Source: Actinomycetes bacterium (GTDB lineage: Bacteria > Actinomycetota > Actinomycetes > Mycobacteriales > Micromonosporaceae). Taken from it: DNA of 19,561 bases. This document shows positions 14,703 to 19,561 of the stretch, in pieces. Position 1 is the stretch's first letter; each line of letters begins with the position of its first letter. Position numbers and translations under genes: made by a program. Below the pieces are notes generated by a model, which was not told the DNA's origin, searched no databases, and was given only the letters and a program-made list of their open reading frames with translations. The stretch spans positions 1-19,561 of the forward strand of contig JAJYSW010000030.1 in NCBI GenBank assembly GCA_021793335.1, given 5' to 3'.

Positions 14703-15732
14703 AGTCGGCGTTCCGTTCTGATGGGGTCCGCGAGAAGACGCGGGTATAGGGCACGGCCGCGATGCCGACGGCGATGCCGGCGGCGAGCACGACCAGGAAG
14801 CACAGGTGGACGGCGGCGAACGGCGCCAGTGAGCGAGCGCCGTGACCGCGGACGAGGCTCCGCAGCAGGTCCGCGTCGAAGACGAGGGCGAGTGCGGCGG
14901 CCAGGAGTGCGATCGGAGCCGCCGGCCAGAACCACGGCGTGGCCGCTGCGGCGACGGGAGCGGCGGCCGCGGCCAGGAGCGAGCGCAGCCGGTTGATGCG
15001 TTCGAGCCGGACGCCGGGGCGGGCCGCGGCCAGACGGGCCAGTGGCACCGATCGCCGCCACTGGGTGGCCAGGGCCGCGCGCAGGGTGCCTCCCGCGTCG
15101 TGGTGTCCGGCGACGGCCTCGGTGATCACGATCCTGGCGCGGCGAGCCAGGCGGGTGGAGTACTCCACGTCCTCGCAGTCGCGCAGGCTTTCGTCGAGGA
15201 GGCCGAACCGCTCGAAGACCCGGGACCGGACCGCCGCGACGGCGAATACGACCGTGCCGGCCTCGCCGGCGCAGCGGTGGCGCCAGTGGGCCTCGCGTCC
15301 GATCAGGTAGCGCTCGACCGTGCCGCGGCCTCGCAACGGTCGCGGCTCGTAGGTGCCGTGCACGATGTCGAGTCCCGGGTCCCCTTCCAGAAGCGCGAGG
15401 GCCCGTTCGACGGCGTCGGGCCGCAGCGCGACGTCGGCGTCGACGAAGAACAGGACCTCGCCATTCGCGGCGGCGATCCCGGCGTTGCGGGCCGCCGAGG
15501 GGCCTCGGTTGCGTTCCTGGGTGAGGAGGGTGCACGCGTGCGCTGCGACGATGGCGGCGGTGTCGTCGTCGCTGGCGTCGTCGACGACGATGACCTCGTC
15601 GGCGGGGCGCGTCTGGGCGCCGATCGCCTCCAGGCAGTCCCCGATGGTCTCCGATGCGTTGTAGCAGGGAACGACGAGGCTCACCCGGAGGCGTCGGCCC
15701 GGCCCCGATGGCACTGCGCTGGTGGGTATCAC
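14689..15732 (-). CDS. Family 2 glycosyltransferase with C-terminal membrane segments (paralog B)
   Basis: GT2 enzyme (347 aa), first gene of the overlapping leftward operon. VSLVVPCYNASETI (17-30), EVIVVDDASDDDTA, NRGPSAARN (75-83), metal-binding DAD (98-100), CED (186-188) and QWRRS (224-228) mirror paralog A at 7110-8102. Hydrophobic helices lie near 250-290 and 303-327, so membrane association is likely. Start choice: GTG 15732 has GGTGGG at 5-base spacing; an in-frame GTG 9 bases upstream (15741) has no ribosome site. The start lies in the loop of a predicted hairpin (15721-15742). Donor and acceptor are unknown; the lipid-linked product of the UbiA-like enzyme is one possible substrate. 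Confidence 0.87.
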   Translation of the reverse strand: MIPTSAVPSGPGRRLRVSLVVPCYNASETIGDCLEAIGAQTRPADEVIVVDDASDDDTAAIVAAHACTLLTQERNRGPSAARNAGIAAANGEVLFFVDADVALRPDAVERALALLEGDPGLDIVHGTYEPRPLRGRGTVERYLIGREAHWRHRCAGEAGTVVFAVAAVRSRVFERFGLLDESLRDCEDVEYSTRLARRARIVITEAVAGHHDAGGTLRAALATQWRRSVPLARLAAARPGVRLERINRLRSLLAAAAAPVAAAATPWFWPAAPIALLAAALALVFDADLLRSLVRGHGARSLAPFAAVHLCFLVVLAAGIAVGIAAVPYTRVFSRTPSERNADYATH

Positions 15733-15742
15733 GTGACCCACC
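15721..15742 (-). promoter_or_regulatory. Hairpin enclosing the start codon of GT2 paralog B
   Basis: On the coding strand GGTGGGT (15742-15736) can pair perfectly with ACCCACC (15727-15721) around an 8-base loop CACGTGAT that contains the GTG start. The 5' arm is also the presumed ribosome binding site. A 7-bp GC-rich stem would hide that site, so translation of the whole coupled operon could be gated here. CACGTG in the loop is itself palindromic, so a protein operator is an alternative. Confidence 0.4.
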
Positions 15743-15792
15743 GTAAGCGGCGGCGCTGGAGCCGGACTCGACCGAACCTAGAGCCCGCCTGA

Positions 15793-15811
15793 ATCACGCT
15801 CCGTGATCACG
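15793..15811. repeat. Overlapping palindromes in the gap between the reductase and GT2 paralog B genes
   Basis: ATCACG-CTC-CGTGAT (15793-15807) is a 6-bp inverted repeat with a 3-base loop, overlapping a perfect palindrome CGTGATCACG (15802-15811). They lie 14 to 32 bases after the reductase stop. The first could be a weak terminator hairpin (no U-run) and either could be an operator for the downstream operon. A TAGGTT -10-like hexamer lies nearby on the same strand without a convincing -35. Confidence 0.3.
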
Positions 15812-15824
15812 AGCTCTCTTTCGA

Positions 15825-16823
15825 TCAAGCGGTGTTCAAACGGGACAGCGTCGGTTCGTCGATCTCGATCCTCAAGGAACCGAGGGCTTCGTCGAGCTGC
15901 GCGACCGAGCTGACGCCCAGGATCGGGACGACGTTCGGGCCGCGGGCGATCAGCCAGGCGAGGGCCAGCTGTCCGGGGGTCGCCCCGAGTTCTTCCGCGA
16001 CCCGGCGCAGCGTCGCGATGCGCTCTTGCGAGCCGCCGTGGTCGTAGTCGACCGGGGCGCCGGGCGGGCGGCGGTCCTCGCGGTCGAACACGCCTCCCGA
16101 CAGCGGCGAGTAGGCGAAGAGCGTCAGGTTCTCGGCGGCGACGTAGTCGAGCAGCTCATCGGTGGCCGGAAGCTGGATCGAGTCGGGGGCCGGGACCGCC
16201 AACGGCCGCGGATAGAGGTAGGTGTGGCGCTGTTGGATCGCCCGGTAGGCGGGCAGGCCGCGGGCGGCGGCGATCGCCCTGGCCCGGTCCAGCCGCCAGG
16301 TGGTGTGGTTGCTGGCGGCCAGCGCGCCCACCGAGCCCTCGGCGACCAGCTCGGCGAATGCCTCGACGGTCTCGACCTGGTCGGTGGAGCGGTCGTCGGC
16401 GTGCGCGTAGTACAGGTCGACGCGCTCGACTCCGAGCCGCTCGCGACTCATGTCGAACTGTTCTCGGATGCGCTTGGCGGACAGCCCTTCCCGGTTGCCG
16501 CCGTGGTATGACTCGTCCGGGCGGGCCGGGCCCGAGCCGACCTTGGTGGCCACCTGCATGCGCCCGGTCATGCCGCGGTCGGCCAGCCACCGGCCGATGA
16601 GCGTCTCGCTCTCCGTTCCGGTGCCGCCCTCGGCCCAGAACGCGTAGCAGTTGGCGGTGTCGAGCAGGTTCCCGCCGGCTTCGGCGTAGCGGTCGAGTAT
16701 CCGGAATGCCTCGTCGCGTCCGATGTCGGTGCCGAAGAACATGGTGCCCAGGCACAGCTGCGAGACTGCGAGGTCGGCATCGCCGTCGGTTCGTGGGGCG
16801 GGTGCCATCAGGTGCGTTCGCAT
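15825..16823 (-). CDS. Aldo/keto reductase
   Basis: NADPH-dependent oxidoreductase of TIM-barrel fold (332 aa). The catalytic tetrad is visible as Asp55 and Tyr60 (LLDTANCYA), Lys94 (QVATKVG) and His141 (VDLYYAHADD). LCLGTMFFGT (23-32) opens the barrel and AWLIARGPNVVPILGVSS (289-306) provides the cofactor phosphate region. Members reduce sugar aldehydes, ketones and xenobiotics; many annotated relatives accompany sugar catabolism or antibiotic sugars. The ATG at 16823 is preferred because AAAGGGAAG precedes it; an in-frame ATG at 16844 overlaps the SARP stop (ATGA) but lacks a ribosome site. Either way it is probably co-transcribed with the SARP gene. Confidence 0.9.
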   Translation of the reverse strand: MRTHLMAPAPRTDGDADLAVSQLCLGTMFFGTDIGRDEAFRILDRYAEAGGNLLDTANCYAFWAEGGTGTESETLIGRWLADRGMTGRMQVATKVGSGPARPDESYHGGNREGLSAKRIREQFDMSRERLGVERVDLYYAHADDRSTDQVETVEAFAELVAEGSVGALAASNHTTWRLDRARAIAAARGLPAYRAIQQRHTYLYPRPLAVPAPDSIQLPATDELLDYVAAENLTLFAYSPLSGGVFDREDRRPPGAPVDYDHGGSQERIATLRRVAEELGATPGQLALAWLIARGPNVVPILGVSSVAQLDEALGSLRIEIDEPTLSRLNTA

Positions 16824-16840
16824 CGCTTCCCTTTCTCGAT

Positions 16841-17653
16841 TCATCGATGTTGCACGGTCAATTGGAAGTGGACGTCCCATACTTCGGTGGGCGGCTTGTC
16901 GGAGAGCAGGTCGCCGAACAGCCGCTGGACTCGCTGGGAGGGGTTGATGCCAAGGTCGCTCTGGAGGCAGCGGCGGAGATCGTGGTAGGCCATCAGGGCT
17001 TCGCCGCGACGGTCGGCGATCACCAGCGCGAGCATGAACAGCATCCACAATCGCTCGCGGAAGGGGTGTTCGCCGACCAGTGTGGCCAGGTCGGCGATGG
17101 TGTCGAGGTGCTCGCCGCCGTGCATGCGCAGCGCGATGAAGTGTTCGAGGACATCCAGGTGGAGTTCGGCCAGGCGCTGGCGTTCGCGCGAGGCCAGCGG
17201 CCCGGTCGCCCCGTGCAGGGCGGTGCTGCTGGACCAGCGTTCGAGTGCGCGACGCATGGCGTCGCGCGCCTGGTCGATGTGCCCGGCCCACAGGGCGGCC
17301 ATGCCGGTGCGCCGGTCGGATTCGAATTCGTCGATGTCCAGTTCGATGTCCGCGTGGGAGATCGCGTATCCCGGATGCAGGGACCGCACCAGCGTCCGGT
17401 CCCCCGATTCGGCGGCGACGAGGCGGCCGCGCAGGCGGCTGACGTAGGTGTGGACGACATTGACGGCGCTCACGGGCGGCTCCGCGCCCCAGAGGTCTTC
17501 GATCAATTGGTCGACCAATGCGGGGGCTCCGCGCCGCAGGACCAGCGCGGCGAGGCATTCGCGTTCACGTGCGGGGCCCAAGTGGATCTCCTGGCCGTCG
17601 CGGACGGCCCCTATGGGCCCCAGCAGGCGCACGGCTGTCGGACTTGCTCGCAT
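16841..17653 (-). CDS. SARP-type (BTAD domain) transcriptional regulator
   Basis: Small activator (270 aa) with an OmpR-like winged helix at about 5-95, including the wing and recognition segment NVVHTYVSRLRGRL (65-78). The bacterial transcriptional activation domain at about 95-245 has typical HPFRERLWMLFMLALVIADR and AYHDLRRCLQSDLGINPS segments. SARPs of this length (as ActII-ORF4, DnrI) switch on biosynthetic gene clusters in actinomycetes. The natural targets here would be the reductase and possibly the glycosyltransferase operon downstream. The ATG at 17653 follows GAAGG at good spacing; a GTG two codons upstream would crowd that site. Its predicted promoter is overlapped by a LacI-box-like sequence. 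Confidence 0.92.
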   Translation of the reverse strand: MRASPTAVRLLGPIGAVRDGQEIHLGPARERECLAALVLRRGAPALVDQLIEDLWGAEPPVSAVNVVHTYVSRLRGRLVAAESGDRTLVRSLHPGYAISHADIELDIDEFESDRRTGMAALWAGHIDQARDAMRRALERWSSSTALHGATGPLASRERQRLAELHLDVLEHFIALRMHGGEHLDTIADLATLVGEHPFRERLWMLFMLALVIADRRGEALMAYHDLRRCLQSDLGINPSQRVQRLFGDLLSDKPPTEVWDVHFQLTVQHR

Positions 17654-17728
17654 ACTCACCTTCAGTTAGGAGGAGTCACATCGGACCGAGTGCCGGATCG
17701 GTCGCCGGACCGGGAAGAGCGATCGACA

Positions 17729-17757
17729 CTGATAGCGCTCCCAAATAATTGGGCCAA
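17729..17757 (-). promoter_or_regulatory. Putative promoter of the SARP-reductase operon
   Basis: On the - strand TTGGCC (17757-17752) and TATCAG (17734-17729) are spaced by exactly 17 bases, a reasonable -35/-10 pair. Transcription would start near 17722, about 70 bases before the SARP ATG. The LacI-like box occupies the spacer and the -10. Confidence 0.4.
17730..17743. promoter_or_regulatory. Candidate LacI-family operator over the SARP promoter
   Basis: Read on the - strand, TGGGAGCGCTATCA matches TGGGAGCGCTCCCA at 12 of 14 positions, with one half-site and the AGCGCT centre intact. It covers the end of the spacer and most of the predicted -10, a classic repression position. The only LacI-family gene in the window is at 5998-7035; that this protein binds here is inferred. 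A unlinked CebR homologue is an alternative. Confidence 0.5.
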
Positions 17758-17968
17758 CGACAAAAAGGGGATGCGATTCGCCGACTCGATCCACAAGAGG
17801 CGGGATCGGAGAAGTTGGATGGTTTGGAGGGTTTCTGTTGTGCCTCTAGGAAGACGGGCACCATCGTAGCAATTGTGATCAATTTCGGGTAGCGCGAATC
17901 ACGCCGCCGAACACACTCGGTAATGGCCCGTATGCTGGGATTTTTCCGCCCAAGGAAGCCGCCACCAG

Positions 17969-17982
17969 GGCGATCGATCGCC
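17969..17982. repeat. Perfect 14-bp palindrome GGCGATCGATCGCC
   Basis: Seven-base arms without spacer, lying between the SARP promoter and the mannanase gene, followed by the AT-rich tract ATATTATGATTTACATCA. It is a candidate binding site for a dimeric regulator; no known motif is claimed. Confidence 0.4.
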
Positions 17983-18014
17983 ATATTATGATTTACATCA
18001 CCTGACAAACCGGT

Positions 18015-18176
18015 TCAGGAATCGCTGGCACATGAGCGCTGTGGACATACCCGCCCGCATGCGGTATCAAGTCGCATCACCCGATTCGGAAGCCCCTCGG
18101 GAACGACCCGACGAAAGGCCGAGCCACCCGCATGGGGCAGCGCCACCAGAGCGGCAGAGCTCCGCCGCCACCGCAT
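18015..18176 (-). pseudogene. Truncated remnant resembling the N-terminus of a type II thioesterase
   Basis: ATG at 18176, with GAAGGGCG upstream, opens a 53-codon frame. Residues 9-26, ALVALPHAGGSAFRRVVP, closely resemble the start of type II thioesterases (pattern LVCFPHAGGSAS...LP), where the oxyanion-hole PHAGGSA block follows the first strand. The similarity fades after VMRLDTACG, and the frame stops at 18015, roughly 200 residues short; the catalytic GxSxG and His regions are absent in all nearby frames. It may be a decayed gene next to a SARP regulator, or a new small ORF. The assignment rests on one motif block, so it is tentative. Confidence 0.35.
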
Positions 18177-18303
18177 GAAAACGCCCTTCACCAGGATATC
18201 GACCACAACACGAGACCGCCGGCATCGTAATTCACCGAACGACCCCTCGCCCCGGTGGCACCGCTCGCGAGCAGCGGGGTCGGCCACAGAATCCGAATGC
18301 CCT

Positions 18304-18341
18304 GGTATTGATACCTAGGAATATTTGTGTTTCCCTATATT
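18304..18341 (+). promoter_or_regulatory. Promoter and operator-like region of the mannanase gene
   Basis: GGTAT-TG-ATACC (18304-18315) is a perfect 5-bp inverted repeat overlapping a TTGATA hexamer (18308-18313). TATATT (18336-18341) could be a -10, but the 22-base spacing is too long for a standard promoter. TATATT lies in a near-palindrome TCCCTATATTGGGA (12 of 14 symmetric). No CebR-type box is present, so a different regulator may act on this gene. Confidence 0.3.
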
Positions 18342-18383
18342 GGGATCGGCATTAACCGATTCACCTCAAATCGAAGGATTTCC

Positions 18384-19561
18384 ATGAGTACAACCAACCC
18401 CCGGGCCGAAACGGCCCCGAGCGGGCGACCGCTGCGCAAATGGCTGCTCGCCGCTGCGACCGCGTTCGCCGTCGCCGCCGCAGGAGCCTGGACGCTGCTG
18501 CCGGCCAACGCGCAGACCCCGGACGGCTTCTCCGTCGACGGCACCCAGCTGATCGATGCGAGCGGCGCCCCGTTCGTCATGCGCGGCTCCTCGCACCCCG
18601 ACGTGTGGTACGAGGGCGAGTTCGAAAGCTACAGCGAGCTCAGCGATCTGGGCGCCAACACTGTTCGAGTCGTCCTCGGCTCGGGCCAACAGTGGGGGCC
18701 GAGCCCGGCATCCCGGGTCGCCGACATCATCGAAGAATGCAAGGCGAACCAGCTCATCTGCGTCCTGGAAGCCCACGACACCACCGGTTACGGGGAAGAG
18801 GGCGCGGCGGCGACGCTCGACCAGGCCGTCGAGTACTGGAAGAGCATCAAGAGCGTCCTGGACGGCCAGGAAGCGTACGTCCTGATCAACATCGGCAACG
18901 AGCCGATCGGCAACCAGAACGCCACACAGTGGATCGACGCCACCAAGGACGCCATCCAGGAGATGCGCTCGGCCGGCTTCGAGCACACGCTCGTCGTCGA
19001 CGCCCCGAACTGGGGCCAGGACTGGGAGGGCATCATGCGCACCAACGCGCCCGATGTCTTCGCAGCCGACGTGGACGCCAACACCGTCTTCTCGGTCCAC
19101 ATGTACGAGGTCTACGACTCCGCACAGGCCGTGATCGACTACTTCGACGCCTTCGAGGCGATGAACCTGCCGCTGATCGTCGGCGAGTACGGCGATGAGC
19201 ACTTCGGCGGCCCCGTGGCCTGGGAGACCATCCAGGCCGAGGCCGAGGCCCGCGGCATCGGCTGGATCGCCTGGTCCTACTCGGGCAACGGTGGCGGAGC
19301 CGAGAACCTCGACCAGGTGCTGGGCTTCGATCCGAATCAGATGACCGGCTGGGGCGAACGGGTCTTCAACAGCCAGTACGGGATCGGCAACACCGCCGAA
19401 CGCGCCGGCGTCTTCGGCGACGCCCCCGGAGACCCGACGACCACACCCGAGGACCCGACCACCGAGCCGGACGATCCGACCACCGAGCCGGCCGAAGGGG
19501 ACTGCACCGCCCAGATCACGGTCGTCAACGACTGGGGAGCCGGCTGGCAGGGCAACGTGTC
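18384..19561 (+). CDS. Secreted GH5 endo-beta-1,4-mannanase with C-terminal CBM2 (partial, cut by window end)
   Basis: Secreted enzyme hydrolysing mannan backbones; 392 codons are present. A signal peptide (helix about 19-36, cleavage after ANA at 41-43) precedes a GH5 domain (about 44-345). Subfamily-8-like blocks are recognisable: ANTVRVVLGSGQQW (91-104), CVLEAHDTTGYGE (126-138), acid/base Glu173 in LINIGNEPIGN, VVDAPNWGQDW (204-214), FSVHMYEVY (236-244), nucleophile Glu268 in LIVGEYGDEH and AWSYSGNGGG (296-305). A linker of PTTEP/PDDPTTEP repeats (about 350-370) leads to CTAQITVVNDWGAGWQGNV, the start of a cellulose-binding CBM2. AAGGA (18374-18378) sets the ATG. Activity on other beta-glycans is possible, but the blocks favour mannanase. 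Confidence 0.92.
   Translation, partial: MSTTNPRAETAPSGRPLRKWLLAAATAFAVAAAGAWTLLPANAQTPDGFSVDGTQLIDASGAPFVMRGSSHPDVWYEGEFESYSELSDLGANTVRVVLGSGQQWGPSPASRVADIIEECKANQLICVLEAHDTTGYGEEGAAATLDQAVEYWKSIKSVLDGQEAYVLINIGNEPIGNQNATQWIDATKDAIQEMRSAGFEHTLVVDAPNWGQDWEGIMRTNAPDVFAADVDANTVFSVHMYEVYDSAQAVIDYFDAFEAMNLPLIVGEYGDEHFGGPVAWETIQAEAEARGIGWIAWSYSGNGGGAENLDQVLGFDPNQMTGWGERVFNSQYGIGNTAERAGVFGDAPGDPTTTPEDPTTEPDDPTTEPAEGDCTAQITVVNDWGAGWQGNV

Larger units (their letters stand above)
17654..18383. other. Long comparatively AT-rich intergenic region
   Basis: This 730-base stretch separates the divergent SARP and mannanase genes. It contains the SARP promoter and LacI-like box, a CCCAA-ATAA-TTGGG repeat (17740-17753), AATTG-TGAT-CAATT (17871-17884), a perfect 14-bp palindrome (17969-17982), a thioesterase-like fragment (18015-18176), the palindrome GCTCGCGAGC (18263-18272) and the mannanase promoter region. 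A 110-codon frame on the - strand (18008-17676) has no coding bias and is not called. Confidence 0.6.

Noticed and set aside
13299..14996. 565-codon + strand frame
   Set aside because: Antisense to the aminotransferase, which has complete PLP-enzyme motifs; no start-site support or known domain.
16824..16844. Start of the aldo/keto reductase at ATG 16844
   Set aside because: It would give an ATGA overlap with the SARP gene but has no ribosome site. ATG 16823 has AAAGGGAAG directly upstream. Kept as an alternative only.
16706..17869. 387-codon + strand frame over the SARP gene and part of the intergenic region
   Set aside because: Mostly antisense to the SARP and reductase genes. The part beyond 17690 loses third-position GC bias, and the AGGAGG at 17668-17673 has no start codon at proper distance.
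17676..18008. 110-codon - strand frame upstream of the SARP gene
   Set aside because: No codon bias, no ribosome site, no motif, and it covers the predicted SARP promoter.
18384..19561. Annotation as a cellulase (endoglucanase)
   Set aside because: The GH5 blocks around Glu173 and Glu268 (HDTTGYGE, VDAPNWGQDW, WSYSGNGGG) match mannanases of the subfamily-8 type; CBM2 binding to cellulose does not decide the catalytic specificity.

Overview
The window is high-GC DNA with strong G/C preference at third codon positions. It uses ATG and GTG starts, many ATGA/GTGA gene overlaps, and actinomycete-type families: a SARP/BTAD regulator, a decaprenyl-phosphate phosphoribosyltransferase-like UbiA protein, and a GH5 enzyme carrying an apparent CBM2. 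It is almost certainly chromosome of a filamentous actinomycete. I cannot name the genus from sequence alone. No tRNA, rRNA, insertion sequence or CRISPR array was seen.

Region A (1-7052, + strand) is a sugar-type import operon. A 435-base leader carries a TTGACA promoter element and a LacI-box-like inverted repeat. It precedes a family-5 solute-binding lipoprotein, two Dpp/Opp-type permeases, two ABC ATPases and a LacI-family repressor. A perfect 10-bp stem-loop separates the binding-protein gene from the first permease. A GC-rich hairpin closes the operon at the lacI stop codon.

Region B (7110-15741) looks like a membrane glycoconjugate or lipid-linked sugar locus. Two + strand genes (GT2 glycosyltransferase, AglD/UPF0104-type membrane protein) converge on a tightly overlapping - strand operon. 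Read in the direction of transcription, that operon holds a second GT2 paralogous to the first, a class III aminotransferase, an SDR-type nucleotide-sugar epimerase/dehydratase, a DPPR-synthase-like UbiA prenyltransferase, a membrane-anchored EEP-fold phosphatase and a GT4 glycosyltransferase. I do not recognise this combination as a described pathway. A prenyl-phosphate-linked (amino)sugar made inside, trimmed outside and transferred to a surface glycan is a reasonable hypothesis.

Region C (15825-17653, - strand) holds a SARP/BTAD regulator and an aldo/keto reductase, probably co-transcribed. They may read through into region B. The predicted SARP promoter is overlapped by a 12/14 match to the CebR/CelR-type LacI operator TGGGAGCGCTCCCA. 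This suggests that the repressor of region A, or a relative, also controls region C.

Region D (17654-19561) starts with a 730-base, comparatively AT-rich intergenic stretch. It carries several palindromes and what looks like the amputated N-terminus of a type II thioesterase. After it comes a secreted GH5 (subfamily 8-like) endo-beta-mannanase with a Pro/Thr/Glu linker and the beginning of a CBM2, cut by the window end. Regions A and D together suggest extracellular mannan (or related beta-glycan) breakdown and oligosaccharide uptake, with the glycoconjugate locus lying between them.
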